From JBAOHV01 sp964450685 (GTDB taxonomy: Bacteria; Actinomycetota; Acidimicrobiia; Acidimicrobiales; Microtrichaceae), in NCBI GenBank assembly GCA_964450685.1, contig CAYVDN010000008.1, forward strand, positions 21,064 through 85,063: a stretch of DNA of 64,000 nt, written 5' to 3'. The position numbers and the translations under genes were made by a program. The number at the start of each line of letters is the position of its first letter. The first letter of the stretch is position 1. This document shows, one piece after another, positions 1 to 8,909 of the stretch. The notes below the pieces were generated by a model. It made no database searches. It saw nothing but the letters and a program-made list of their open reading frames with translations, and was not told where the DNA came from.

Positions 1-1
1 C

Positions 2-430
2 GTCGTCGAGACGACCGCTGCTCCCGCGCCTGCACCGGGCTCTGTGACGACTGGGCTGCGAGAACTCGAGGTCGGCCAGTGCTTCGACCGGATAGATGAC
101 GCGGTCGCTACCGACAGGGCAGTGCAGGTCCTGGACTGTGCGACTCCGCACACCTACGAGGTGTACGACGTGATCACCTACACCGGTGATGGTGCGGGGC
201 GCGGCACCGACTACCCCGGTGAGGCAGCGGTGCAGAACTGGGCCGAGCAGGCCTGCTTCGACAGGTTCGAAGCCTTCGTGGGTGTCCGCTGGACCGTGTC
301 TGAGCTCGACATCGAGGTCTGGTGGCCGAGCGCCGAGTCGTGGGCCCGCGCAGATCGGGGTGTCATCTGTACGGTCATGTCCGACACCGGCGAGGAGCTG
401 ACCGGCTCACAGCGTGGCGTCGGCCACTGA
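2..430 (+). CDS. Septum-formation-domain protein, C-terminal part (5' end outside window)
   Basis: The frame is open from the first base of the window and the GTG at 44 lies inside it, so the true start is probably upstream. The visible start is an Ala/Pro-rich linker. It leads into a compact domain that opens with LEVGQCFD, contains DCATPHTYEVYDV and has Cys residues near visible positions 27, 45, 85 and 123. This is the pattern of the septum-formation family (Pfam Septum_form), which is usually extracytoplasmic after a transmembrane or linker segment. The role of the family is poorly defined and the name should not be read as proof of a division function. The downstream gene is convergent, about 55 bp away. 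Confidence 0.6.
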   Translation, partial: VVETTAAPAPAPGSVTTGLRELEVGQCFDRIDDAVATDRAVQVLDCATPHTYEVYDVITYTGDGAGRGTDYPGEAAVQNWAEQACFDRFEAFVGVRWTVSELDIEVWWPSAESWARADRGVICTVMSDTGEELTGSQRGVGH

Positions 431-486
431 TACAGCAGCTCCACTGATACGGGAGTTCCACTGTCACGGCTGGGCGTGACCCCGGC

Positions 487-1257
487 TCAGCGCCCGCTGA
501 ACCTCGGTGATCTACGGTCGCCGAAGGCTCTCCGACCCTCGACCAGGTCGTCGGATGCCCAGGCCCTCTCGAATGCAAGCAGGTAGGTGCCGTCGGGATC
601 GAGCGTCGTGGCGTCGCTCTCCAGCAGGTTCAGCCCGAGCTTGCTTCCGGCGAGGGTCAGCGGAGCCAGCTGCGCGATACCGGCGGCCAGTTCCCCGGCG
701 GCGGCGATGACCGCTGCGCCCGGCCCCTCGGCCCCTGCTGCGACGAGGTCGTGCACGAGACCGACCTCGGCTGCCCTCGCGGCGGAGATCGGCTGCGCGG
801 TCAGCACCAGCCAACGGGCCATCGAGTGACCGGCAAGCAGAGCGAGCCGCTGGAGTGTCCAGTGGTCGACCATCAGCCCAAGTCGGGCGACCGGCACGGC
901 GAAGCGGGCATCGTCGCTGGCCAGGCGCAGGTCGCAGGCGAGTGCCAGCTGCATCCCCAGGCCCATGCATGCACCCGAGATGGCGGCGACTGTCGGTACC
1001 TCCAGAGCAGCCAGGTCGTCGAGCATCGCCCGCAGGGCACGGGTGAACGCCAGGTCCTCGAGTTCCTTCAGGTCGGCCCCGGCACAGAACTGGTCGGCGT
1101 CGCCGGCGAGAACGAGCGCGCGCACCTCTTCGCTCGCCGCTCGCCGCACGCAGTCGTGCAGCTCCTCGAGTGCCCGGTGGTTCAGCGCGTTGCGTCTCTC
1201 AGGGCGAGAGATCGTCAGATGCGCGACCGAGTCGTGGCGTTCGTAGCGGACGATCAA
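487..1257 (-). CDS. Enoyl-CoA hydratase/isomerase family protein
   Basis: Crotonase-fold protein of about 256 residues. It has the N-terminal strand ending RPERRNALNH, the oxyanion-hole segment DQFCAGADLKEL and the second oxyanion motif SGACMGLGMQLALACD. Family members hydrate or isomerise acyl-CoA in beta-oxidation or related pathways. The acidic residues expected of true hydratases are not clearly placed (the segment after MGLG is LAVARLGLMVD-like), so substrate and reaction are open. The reading frame extends further upstream, but I start it at the TTG at 1257. That codon overlaps the stop of the upstream membrane-protein gene (1254-1256), and homology begins right there (LIVRYERHD). The two genes are therefore probably translationally coupled. 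Confidence 0.8.
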   Translation of the reverse strand: MIVRYERHDSVAHLTISRPERRNALNHRALEELHDCVRRAASEEVRALVLAGDADQFCAGADLKELEDLAFTRALRAMLDDLAALEVPTVAAISGACMGLGMQLALACDLRLASDDARFAVPVARLGLMVDHWTLQRLALLAGHSMARWLVLTAQPISAARAAEVGLVHDLVAAGAEGPGAAVIAAAGELAAGIAQLAPLTLAGSKLGLNLLESDATTLDPDGTYLLAFERAWASDDLVEGRRAFGDRRSPRFSGR

Positions 1258-1640
1258 AACGGTGCCCCCGGCTGCCAGATCATCGCCCAGAGGGCGACCA
1301 CCATCAGCAGGTGCATCCCGCCTGTCAGCGGCTGGACCAGCTTGGTGTCGGCCTTCTGGGCACGGATCAGGAAGAACATGACGACCGCCATGGCGATCCA
1401 CAGCGTGAACGCGATCGAGATCCACGTCTCGGCGAAGATCTCGCGAGGTTCGAACGTGTAGGCCTCCATGATCCCCGAGAACAACAGCAACGCCAGTGCC
1501 GGTGCCTGGATGAACGTCGTCACCTTCGCCAGCGCCGGCCCTGCACCTTCGGTGTCGCGCGTGACCATCGGGCCCGCGAAGAACGCACCGAAGGCGACGA
1601 TCGCCGAGAGGATGTGGAGGAAGAGCCAGAAGGACTGCAT
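1254..1640 (-). CDS. Small four-helix membrane protein (DUF2269-like)
   Basis: 128 residues with four predicted transmembrane segments, roughly 5-25, 45-63, 73-93 and 105-122. The N-terminus MQSFWLFLHILSAIVAFGAF, with a His in helix 1, resembles small DUF2269-type or CopD-like integral membrane proteins, some of which have His residues facing a haem or metal. No catalytic motif is visible. It is transcribed ahead of the enoyl-CoA hydratase and overlaps its TTG start by a few bases. The function is unknown; the placement is secure because the hydrophobic pattern is clean and the overlap is tight. Confidence 0.7.
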   Translation of the reverse strand: MQSFWLFLHILSAIVAFGAFFAGPMVTRDTEGAGPALAKVTTFIQAPALALLLFSGIMEAYTFEPREIFAETWISIAFTLWIAMAVVMFFLIRAQKADTKLVQPLTGGMHLLMVVALWAMIWQPGAPF

Positions 1641-1712
1641 GGGTGCAGTTCTAGTCGGAGGCGCCCAGCCGGCTCACACCCTGGCTCGCCCGGTCGGGCT
1701 AGCGTCGATGCG

Positions 1713-2471
1713 GTGGCGCTGCTCCCCACGCTCCTGGCCATAACCGCCGGTGCCGCTCTTGGCGTTCACTGGGGTGGCCGGGTCGACAACCTGTTCGCCT
1801 GGCGTCCACCGTTGTGGCAGGCGCTGGTCGGCGGCGTCGTCGTCCTGACCTTCCTCGACCTGCTGCCCATCGGCGGATCGTTCGCGGTGCTGCTTCGTGT
1901 GCTGGCCCTCGGCGCAGTCGTCGCTTTCGGGATCGTCAACCTGCGTGTCGGTGGCATGGTCCTGGTCGTCGTGGGCACTTCGCTCGATCTCCTGGTCACG
2001 GTCGTCAACTGGGGTATGCCGGTGAGCGGCTCCGCTCTCGTCTCGGCGGGGATCGTCGACGAGGCAGATCTGGCAGCCGTGCAGCTGAACGGTGGCCGGG
2101 AGCTGGCAGAAGGCGCCCTGCTCGGCTTCCTTGGCGACGTGATCCCGCTGCCGTGGGGGCACGTCATCTCGATCGGTGACGTACTCGTGCTCGTGGGCGT
2201 GGTCCTGGTGACGGCGAGCGTGGCACGCCGCTACCAGGTGGGTGGCGGGGGCGCCAGCAACTACGAGAGCCGCAACGGGCTACGCCTGGTGGGTCGCGCC
2301 GGGCCGACCGACTACCGCTCTGCTCTCGACGCCCTCGGCAGGGGCCCGGCACCCCGACGTGGGCCGGGGCTGCACCCGTCCCGCACACCGCTGAACACCG
2401 ACCGTCGCAGACGCCCTTCAGCGGGGCGGGGCACGACGACAGGGACGCGACCGGGGCGCGGTCCCCGCTGA
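1713..2471 (+). CDS. DUF5317 family membrane protein
   Basis: About 252 residues. The GTG start at 1713 immediately precedes the first hydrophobic helix (VALLPTLLAITAGAALG). The longer upstream frame is an antisense shadow of the neighbouring genes. Five to six hydrophobic helices follow, then a hydrophilic Arg/Pro/Gly-rich tail of about 70 residues. A loop with NWGMPVSG and a later LGDVIPLPWGHVISIGDV segment match the actinobacterial DUF5317 family, whose function is not known. It is divergent from the 1254-1640 gene across about 70 bp. Confidence 0.7.
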   Translation: MALLPTLLAITAGAALGVHWGGRVDNLFAWRPPLWQALVGGVVVLTFLDLLPIGGSFAVLLRVLALGAVVAFGIVNLRVGGMVLVVVGTSLDLLVTVVNWGMPVSGSALVSAGIVDEADLAAVQLNGGRELAEGALLGFLGDVIPLPWGHVISIGDVLVLVGVVLVTASVARRYQVGGGGASNYESRNGLRLVGRAGPTDYRSALDALGRGPAPRRGPGLHPSRTPLNTDRRRRPSAGRGTTTGTRPGRGPR

Positions 2472-2492
2472 CTTATCCAGCCGGATCGTTTC

Positions 2493-2532
2493 TCCTGTTT
2501 CGTGCGCCGCACACGGCGCGACGAACAGGAGG
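2493..2532 (+). promoter_or_regulatory. Hairpin that includes the Shine-Dalgarno of the WXG100 gene
   Basis: TCCTGTT (2493-2499) pairs with AACAGGA (2524-2530). Inner CG and GCGCC pairs (2501-2508 with 2515-2523) close a short loop. The 3' arm contains the first bases of the GGAGG ribosome binding site that precedes the ATG at 2541, so folding would mask translation initiation. The hairpin is seen directly; a regulatory role is inference. Confidence 0.4.
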
Positions 2533-2540
2533 AACTTCCG

Positions 2541-2807
2541 ATGGCACAACTGGGAATGGACACCGAGCAGATGGGTGCGCTCGGCAAGGCGATGCAGCGC
2601 GACGCCAGCCAGATCCGCACGCTGTCCAAGCAGCTCGACAGCCAGCTCCGCGGCGCATGGTGGAAGGGCACCGATGCCGACCGCTTCCGTGCCGACTGGG
2701 ACAGCAGCCACCGGGCACAGCTCGAGCGTGTGGCTGCGGCACTCGAGGCATCGGCCAAGGTGATCACGTCCAACGTGACCCAGCAGACCCAGGCTTCGCA
2801 GGGCTGA
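2541..2807 (+). CDS. WXG100 (ESAT-6-like) secreted protein
   Basis: 88-residue helical-hairpin protein. The start is the ATG at 2541, preceded by an AGGAGG ribosome binding site. The turn motif AWWKGTDADRF carries the W-x-G signature (residues about 38-41). Two amphipathic helices flank it and there is no signal peptide, as expected for type VII secretion substrates. The next gene, 10 bp downstream, is the EccC/EssC-type ATPase, so this is very likely its substrate or a structural co-factor. A classical C-terminal YxxxD/E export signal is not visible. Confidence 0.88.
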   Translation: MAQLGMDTEQMGALGKAMQRDASQIRTLSKQLDSQLRGAWWKGTDADRFRADWDSSHRAQLERVAAALEASAKVITSNVTQQTQASQG

Positions 2808-2817
2808 CCCCACCACC

Positions 2818-5800
2818 ATGTGGCGTCCACTTCGACTCCAGCACGACCCCGCCGGGAACGGCGGGGTCGTCGACGTCCTGGTCGATGTCGACCCGACCGC
2901 GACCGTCGGCGAACTCGCAGACGCACTCGCTGCATCAGTAGGGGCCCCCGCTGGTTGCACCGTCGCGGCCCGATGGCCCGACGACCTGCGCGACACCCCA
3001 CCCCGACGTGATGCTCCGCTGATGACACACGGCCCGCATGCCGGGTCGACTGTGGCGCTGACCCCCGCCTCCGGTGCACCCGAGCAGGTGAAGGCACCCG
3101 TGCGGCTGATCGCGCCGGGCGGTGGGGAGGTCTCACTGGACTACGGGCCGAACTGGATAGGCACTGCACGAATCGATGTGACCGAGCACGTGACTGTCCG
3201 TGCAGAGGGAGGTGGTGACGTGCGCGTCGGTGGACGTCCCTTGATCGGCGCGTGCCGGCTCTCGCCCGACGACCTGCTGACAATCGATGCCGCGCCGTGG
3301 ACGGTCCGCTCCGACAGCAGGCTGGCACCGCCCCTCGGTGCCGGCTGGACCGGCGAGCACCGCCCGCGACCACCGCTCGCCCCGCATGGCGACGTCGCAC
3401 AGTTGCGCCTTCCGACCCCTCCCCCGGCCACCCGCACGCCCAGGTTCCCAGCCCTGTCCGCCTCGGTGCCACTGCTGATGGGACTCGCGCTGTGGTGGGC
3501 CACCGGTTCACTGCTCGCGGCCGGATTCATGGGGATGAGCGTCGTGTTCGTAGTGGCGTCCGCAGTCGAGGCCCGCCGCGACGCCAGGGCCGAGGACCGT
3601 GAGAGGGTCGCCGAGTTCCGTGCAGACCTCGCGGACGCCGTCGGATCCTTGCGTGCTCAGGCGCTGGTGCAGCGGTCCCGTCACGCTGCTGACGGGCTCT
3701 CCCGGTCAGAGCTGCTGGACCTGTCACGTGGCGGCCCCGGCGCGTGCGAGCGGTTGTGGGAGCGCAGCGCTCTCGTTGGACTGCCATCCCTGCGAGTGCG
3801 TGTCGGAACGGGCAGGAGACTTCTCACCGGCCGCCCCGAACTGCCCGACACAGGTCGCCGGGATCTCCGCGCCGAACTCGAGGCGACGGTGACGGATCTG
3901 TGCGAGGTCGACGACGTAGTGACGGTCGATCTGCGGGAGACCAGCGGCATAGTGATCGAGGGACCCGACGAGCCGGCGGCCGCAGTGGCACGGGCGGTGC
4001 TGTTGCAGCTGTGTGCGCTGATCGCACCGGAGCACCTGGCGGTCGAGTCGCAGATCGCCTACGACCGTCAGGACGCCTGGTCCTTCCTCCGCTGGCTCCC
4101 CCACCACGGAACTAGTCCCCGAAGATCGCGCCTGGTCGTCGTGGACGGCACCGAACCGGACGGACTCGACGACCATCCCGACCAGATCGTCATCTGGGTG
4201 ACCCCACCGGGAGGGCCTCGACCGTCGGATGTCACCGCTGTCCTGCACGTCGGTGACGAGGTCGGCTCCCTCTGGGTCGCCGACGAAGCCGTCGGTGACG
4301 CCGGACCGGTCGCACTCGAACCGATCAGCGTCGATGACGCGGTGCCCTTGTCCAGACGCATGTGCCCGCTGGTCCTCGCGTCCTCGACCCTGGTCGGCAG
4401 GTACGCCGAGGACGGCTCACCCGAGCAGCTGCCCAGGTCGGTGGCTCTCGCCGAGGTGGCGGCTTCGCCGTCGATGATCATCGACCCCCAGGTCGTGCTC
4501 GACCACTGGAAGCTCACCCCTGACGAGCATCTTGCGGCACCGGTGGGCGTCGACCGACTCGGGGCGGTGGTCAACCTGGACCTGGTCGCCGACGGGCCTC
4601 ACGCGCTCATCGCCGGCACCACCGGCGCCGGCAAGAGCGAGCTGCTGAGGACGTTCCTCGTGGCGATGGCATTGCACCATCCTCCGGAACAGGTGAACTT
4701 CCTGCTCATCGACTACAAGGGAGGCGCTGCGTTCGGCCCGCTCGGGGCGCTCCCCCACACCGTCGGTACGATCACTGATCTGTCAGGTGCCATGGCAGAT
4801 CGGGCGCTGAAGTCGCTGCGAGCGGAACTTCGCCGCCGTGAGGAGATCGTCGCTGATGCGCGTCTCGACCGCTGGACGGGCGCGGCTCTGCTGGTCGTCG
4901 TCGACGAGCTGGCGACTCTGGTGACAGAACGGCCGTCCTTCGTGGAGGGTCTCGTCGATCTCGCCCAGCGGGGCCGCAGCCTCGGTGTGCACCTTGTGTT
5001 GGCCACGCAGCGACCCGCCGGGGTCGTCACGGACTCGATCCGGGCGAACGTCACCATGCGGATCTGCCTTCGGGTCGCGGACGAGGACGACAGCCGCGAC
5101 ATCGTCGAGGTCGGCAGCGCCGCGCACCTACCCCGCGACGTCCCGGGAAGGGCGTTGGTCCGCCTGGGAGCGGAAAGGGCCGCGCCCATGCAGGTCGCGC
5201 ACTGCGGGCCGGTGCGCTCGGAACGTCCCCCGGTGAGCGTGGCGCTCGCCGACTCCGGGGATTCGAGATCGGGCGATGTCGCCGACACCGGCAGGTCCGG
5301 ACTGGACGAGCCCAGACCGAACGAGCCCAGACCGAACGAGCCCAGGCCGAACGAGCTCGAGCTCGCCGTGGCGACGATCGTCGAGGCCGCGGCGATCGGG
5401 GGATGTCCACCGGTGCACCGACCGTGGCTCGACCCCCTGCCCGCGGTACTGGCCGCGACGACAGAGGACATGGCGCCAGCAGGATCACTCGTGATCGGCC
5501 TGGTCGACCGACCCGACCTCCAGTGCCAGACGCCGCTGTCGGTCGACCTGGACGGAGACGGAGGCGTCCTGGTCGTCGGAGCCAGCGGGTCAGGTGCGAC
5601 CAGCTCGGTGAGGGCACTTGCTGTTGCTGCCCATGACCATCCACACGACCACTGGCACGTGCACGTCGTCGATGCTGGTGGTTGCTCCGACGCCCTGCGC
5701 AGCATCCCGGTGGTTGGCGACGTGGTGGCGGTGCAGGACGTCGAGCGTGTCCGGCGGCTCCTGCGCTCGACGCTCGCGGAGATCGACCGACGGGTCGCTG

Positions 5801-6843
5801 CTCGCGCCGCGCTGGTCGCTGGCGCGTTGCCGGGCGGCGCTGGGATGCACAGGAGAATGCTCGTCATCGACGGGATGGCGGCGTTCGAGCACCACCACGG
5901 GGGGATCGACCGAGGCATCGCGATGGATCAGCTGGCCAGGATCGCGAGGGAGGGGCGCAGGGTCGGAGTTCACCTCGTCGTGACCGCACAACGACGGGCG
6001 GAGATCCCGATGGAGCTGGTCGGTCTTGCCGGTACCAGGATCCTGCTTCGTTGCACCTCGGCGGACGAGGCCTCGCTGTGGGGACTCGACGATTCGGCAG
6101 CGACACAGACCTCGATGCCGCCGGGGCGATGCCGGGTACGTGGAAGCGAGGCACAGATCACGTGGCACTCGAGCACTCACGACTCGTCCGGTTACTCGGT
6201 TCGCGCCGGCGGGGCGCAGGCCGTGCCGCGTTGCCCGACATCCGTCGACCGGGCCGATGTGGCCGCTGTCGGCGACGGCCGCTGGGCCCTGCCTCTGGGA
6301 CTCGACGCGGACGAGCTGGTCCCGGTGACGATGGACCTTGCGCACCACCACGCGATCGTCGCCGGACCTCCCCACAGCGGGGTCTCGACCGTCCTCGCTC
6401 TGTTGGTCGGAGCCGTCGACGGTGCGGTGCTGGTCCGCAGCGACGACCCGACGGTCCTCGGATACGCCGTCGACGCAGCGATCGCCCGCTCCTCAGGTGG
6501 GCGCCCGGCGCTGCTGGTGGTGGACGAGGCGTCGTTCGCACTCGAAGGCCCGGACTGCGACGAGTTCGCCTCCCACCTCGAGCGGGCAGTGACTGCCTCC
6601 CGGGGCCTGGACCTCAGGCTAGTGATCGGCGGCGAGGTCGACTCACTGAGTCGCAGCTATCACGACGTGATCAGCAGGATCCGTCGTGGTCGCACGGGCG
6701 TGATGCTCGGAGGGGACCCCGATGTGCACGGTGTGCTCTGGCACGCCACGCTCCGTCCCAGTTCTGACCTTCCTGCTGCCCCGGGAAGGGGTTGGCTGCT
6801 CGGGCCTGGCACGGCTTCGAGGGTGCAGGTCGCTCTCCCCTGA
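2818..6843 (+). CDS. EccC/EssC-type type VII secretion ATPase (three FtsK/SpoIIIE domains)
   Basis: 1341 residues. The N-terminal ~170 residues look like FHA/ubiquitin-like regions (VDVLVDVDPTATVGEL, then LDYGPNWIGTA), as in EssC. A transmembrane pair lies near 212-250. Three RecA-like ATPase domains follow. Domain 1 has a canonical Walker A GTTGAGKSE (about 600) and Walker B LLVVVDEL (about 690). Domains 2 and 3 have altered P-loops, GASGSGATS (about 921) and GPPHSGVST (about 1182), with Walker B LVIDG and LLVVDEAS. In this family domain 1 powers secretion while the later domains bind substrate and regulate. A threefold EPRPN repeat sits in the linker near residue 830. It is in an operon with the WXG100 gene. 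Confidence 0.93.
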   Translation: MWRPLRLQHDPAGNGGVVDVLVDVDPTATVGELADALAASVGAPAGCTVAARWPDDLRDTPPRRDAPLMTHGPHAGSTVALTPASGAPEQVKAPVRLIAPGGGEVSLDYGPNWIGTARIDVTEHVTVRAEGGGDVRVGGRPLIGACRLSPDDLLTIDAAPWTVRSDSRLAPPLGAGWTGEHRPRPPLAPHGDVAQLRLPTPPPATRTPRFPALSASVPLLMGLALWWATGSLLAAGFMGMSVVFVVASAVEARRDARAEDRERVAEFRADLADAVGSLRAQALVQRSRHAADGLSRSELLDLSRGGPGACERLWERSALVGLPSLRVRVGTGRRLLTGRPELPDTGRRDLRAELEATVTDLCEVDDVVTVDLRETSGIVIEGPDEPAAAVARAVLLQLCALIAPEHLAVESQIAYDRQDAWSFLRWLPHHGTSPRRSRLVVVDGTEPDGLDDHPDQIVIWVTPPGGPRPSDVTAVLHVGDEVGSLWVADEAVGDAGPVALEPISVDDAVPLSRRMCPLVLASSTLVGRYAEDGSPEQLPRSVALAEVAASPSMIIDPQVVLDHWKLTPDEHLAAPVGVDRLGAVVNLDLVADGPHALIAGTTGAGKSELLRTFLVAMALHHPPEQVNFLLIDYKGGAAFGPLGALPHTVGTITDLSGAMADRALKSLRAELRRREEIVADARLDRWTGAALLVVVDELATLVTERPSFVEGLVDLAQRGRSLGVHLVLATQRPAGVVTDSIRANVTMRICLRVADEDDSRDIVEVGSAAHLPRDVPGRALVRLGAERAAPMQVAHCGPVRSERPPVSVALADSGDSRSGDVADTGRSGLDEPRPNEPRPNEPRPNELELAVATIVEAAAIGGCPPVHRPWLDPLPAVLAATTEDMAPAGSLVIGLVDRPDLQCQTPLSVDLDGDGGVLVVGASGSGATSSVRALAVAAHDHPHDHWHVHVVDAGGCSDALRSIPVVGDVVAVQDVERVRRLLRSTLAEIDRRVAARAALVAGALPGGAGMHRRMLVIDGMAAFEHHHGGIDRGIAMDQLARIAREGRRVGVHLVVTAQRRAEIPMELVGLAGTRILLRCTSADEASLWGLDDSAATQTSMPPGRCRVRGSEAQITWHSSTHDSSGYSVRAGGAQAVPRCPTSVDRADVAAVGDGRWALPLGLDADELVPVTMDLAHHHAIVAGPPHSGVSTVLALLVGAVDGAVLVRSDDPTVLGYAVDAAIARSSGGRPALLVVDEASFALEGPDCDEFASHLERAVTASRGLDLRLVIGGEVDSLSRSYHDVISRIRRGRTGVMLGGDPDVHGVLWHATLRPSSDLPAAPGRGWLLGPGTASRVQVALP

Positions 6844-6909
6844 GCTCGCAGATTCCACTCCCTGAGCGTGCAGGTCGCACACCCGTGGGGCAGCGACTCG
6901 ACAAGAGGG

Positions 6910-7632
6910 TCAGCTCGCCAGGTCCGTCGATCCCGGTGGGCCATCGAGCAACACGAGGTCTATCGAGGTGACCAGGCCGACCTCGACCGCGTGTCGGATC
7001 AGGTGGCGACGGCGCTCGGACGCCGAGTCCCCCGCACCACCGTGCACTCCGGCGACCCCGGCGCGGTGCAGCTTCTCGCACAGGTGGTCCAACTTGCGGT
7101 TGAACTTGGGCGGACTCCAGCCGAGTCGATGTGCGTAGTGGCGGTTGCTCGGCAACGGCCCGTCGACCGGACCGGGATCGGTCAGCCATGGCTCGCACAT
7201 GGCCACGAGCAGCAGACGCTGGTCGTCGTTGAGCGCCACCCGCCCCCAGTCGAGCGTCCGGGTGCCCGACAGCCCTTCCGGGCCGAGCAGGTCGATCGCC
7301 CATTGCTGCTCCGCCAGCGCGCCGCGCAACTCATAGCTGACCCGCCCGGCCGAGAATGCCACCACGAACTCGGCGTGGGTCAGAGCCATGGTCGACCCGG
7401 GAGCCAGCACCGTCGACGTGGGACCGTGCGAGTCGCGCACCGTCAGCGGTGTTCGTGCTCCCACGTGGTCCAGGTACCAGACACCGCCGCGGTCCACGAA
7501 CCGCCCCAGCCGTCGGTGCAGGTACGGGTTGGTGTCGATCTCAAGATCGGCGACCCGCCCGAACACAAGGGCACCGCCCGGGTCGATGACGTGCTCTTCT
7601 CCGCAGAACTCGACAAGCAGGGATCCAGTCAT
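6910..7632 (-). CDS. FHA domain protein with C-terminal winged-helix-like region
   Basis: 240 residues. The N-terminal half has FHA features: GALVFGRVADLEIDTNPYLHRRLGRF supplies the phosphothreonine-binding Gly-Arg and Ser/His-like loop, followed by a WYLDHVG strand. The C-terminal half (about 130-210) contains a recognition-helix-like stretch SNRHYAHRLGWSPPKFNRKL, typical of small actinobacterial FHA-wHTH proteins. The gene is convergent with the type VII ATPase gene and 66 bp from its stop, which suggests a regulatory or scaffold link to the secretion unit, possibly responding to Ser/Thr kinases. No kinase gene is visible nearby. Confidence 0.72.
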   Translation of the reverse strand: MTGSLLVEFCGEEHVIDPGGALVFGRVADLEIDTNPYLHRRLGRFVDRGGVWYLDHVGARTPLTVRDSHGPTSTVLAPGSTMALTHAEFVVAFSAGRVSYELRGALAEQQWAIDLLGPEGLSGTRTLDWGRVALNDDQRLLLVAMCEPWLTDPGPVDGPLPSNRHYAHRLGWSPPKFNRKLDHLCEKLHRAGVAGVHGGAGDSASERRRHLIRHAVEVGLVTSIDLVLLDGPPGSTDLAS

Positions 7633-7654
7633 GCCGATGAAGCTACCAGATCCT

Positions 7655-8884
7655 TCAGGGTGTTTCAGTACCTTTCATGCCGTTCCAGAGGATGGCCAGG
7701 GTCGACCACGACTGTGGTACCGCCCCTCCTCCGTGGCCGTCGTCAGGATCCCAGTACTCGGCCCAGCCCGAGACCAGCGCTCCGGCCCGACACGCACGAG
7801 CGAGCTCGGCTGCGGCAAGAACTCCGGCGGGGAACTCCGATCCTGCGAGGGCGAGGATCAGCAGATGGTCGATCTGGGGCCAGCTCGGCCCCCGCCAGTA
7901 GCTGTCACGGCGGAAGGTCACCTCACCCCGGTGGACCTGTGAGGGGCCGAACCGTCCTCCGAACGCCGCTGGGTCTGTCAGCTCGGCGGCGACGGCCCTG
8001 ACGATCGACTCATCGGTCGCCACGAGTGCCGGCAGGAGGGCCTCGGAGGTACGTACCCTGCCAGAACCGGACTCGCTCGGTCCGTCATCCACGAAGGTCC
8101 GCCGCTCCGGGTCCCAGCGTTGAGCGAGTGAGCGGCTCAGCTCGTCGGCGAGGTCCGCGAGAACCGGGTCAGCCGCGATCGGCGCGAGCAGACGAGCACC
8201 GTGGGCGACGATCGCCGAGAACGCCACGGAGCCGACGGGGAATTCGTCGTTGGCGACAGGCGCTCCGTGTCGGTCTCGTTGGATGGTGCTGAGCAACTCG
8301 GACTTGCGACGGAACCAGAGCTCACCGTCGAACCGGTCACGGCCGGGGTCGCCCGGCACGAACAGGTCGTCCCAGCGGGGGCTGTGGTCGCAGCCCGATT
8401 CCCACGGGTGGACGATCTCGATCAGACCGGCGGGGCTCCGCCGGCGGCGGGTCAGCAGGAACCTCAATCCGTCGGCGGCACGCTCGATGATCTCGGCCGG
8501 CACGTCGACCCCTCTCGCCGCCAGGTCGGCGACGGCCAGCGCGTAGACCGGGGGCTGGGTGATCGAGGAGGTGCTCGGCTGCGACCCCGACGTCGTGCGG
8601 CCCCAGAACCCGTCGAAGCGGCGAGTTCCGTCCAGGTAACGCATGTGCGGCACGAAACCCGAACGGTCCTGGCCAGCCAGGACCTGGTGGAGCTCGGACA
8701 GAGCGCGGTCCACCTCACCCAGCTCGGCCCAGACGATGGCGTGGAAGCACGAGTCCCACAGCCATAACCATGGGTAGGTGCCGGCGTTGGGACAGGTGAA
8801 CCCTGGCTCGCGCCAGTGCGCACGGAGCACCTCACGAGCACTTTCACGCACATCGCCCTCGGCGCTGCGCTCGGTGGGCATCAT
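7655..8884 (-). CDS. GH63/MGH1-like glycoside hydrolase
   Basis: 409 residues forming an (alpha/alpha)6-barrel hydrolase. Recognisable motifs are WLWLWDSCFHAIVWAELG near residue 44, GSQPSTSSITQPPV near 102, WESGCDHSPRWDD near 170 and DSYWRGPSWPQIDHLL near 345. These match the GH63-related family that includes mannosylglycerate and glucosylglycerate hydrolases (MGH1-like). Substrate cannot be fixed from sequence. It is divergent from a GT4-type glycosyltransferase 25 bp away, so the two may handle the same glycoside, for example a compatible solute. No signal peptide, so it is cytoplasmic. Confidence 0.8.
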   Translation of the reverse strand: MMPTERSAEGDVRESAREVLRAHWREPGFTCPNAGTYPWLWLWDSCFHAIVWAELGEVDRALSELHQVLAGQDRSGFVPHMRYLDGTRRFDGFWGRTTSGSQPSTSSITQPPVYALAVADLAARGVDVPAEIIERAADGLRFLLTRRRRSPAGLIEIVHPWESGCDHSPRWDDLFVPGDPGRDRFDGELWFRRKSELLSTIQRDRHGAPVANDEFPVGSVAFSAIVAHGARLLAPIAADPVLADLADELSRSLAQRWDPERRTFVDDGPSESGSGRVRTSEALLPALVATDESIVRAVAAELTDPAAFGGRFGPSQVHRGEVTFRRDSYWRGPSWPQIDHLLILALAGSEFPAGVLAAAELARACRAGALVSGWAEYWDPDDGHGGGAVPQSWSTLAILWNGMKGTETP

Positions 8885-8909
8885 CGACGCACCCTAACGT
8901 GTCGCCCCC

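Noticed and set aside
1254..1640. CopD-type copper uptake protein
   Set aside because: Only the general four-helix shape and one His are shared; no CopC partner or metal motif supports the name.
5305..5356. CRISPR-like short repeat in the EccC gene
   Set aside because: It is a threefold in-frame 15-bp coding repeat with no spacers. No CRISPR array was seen anywhere in the window.
4713..5918. Long minus-strand frame inside the EccC gene
   Set aside because: Ser/Arg/Thr-rich shadow of a strongly conserved ATPase; no domain or ribosome binding site.
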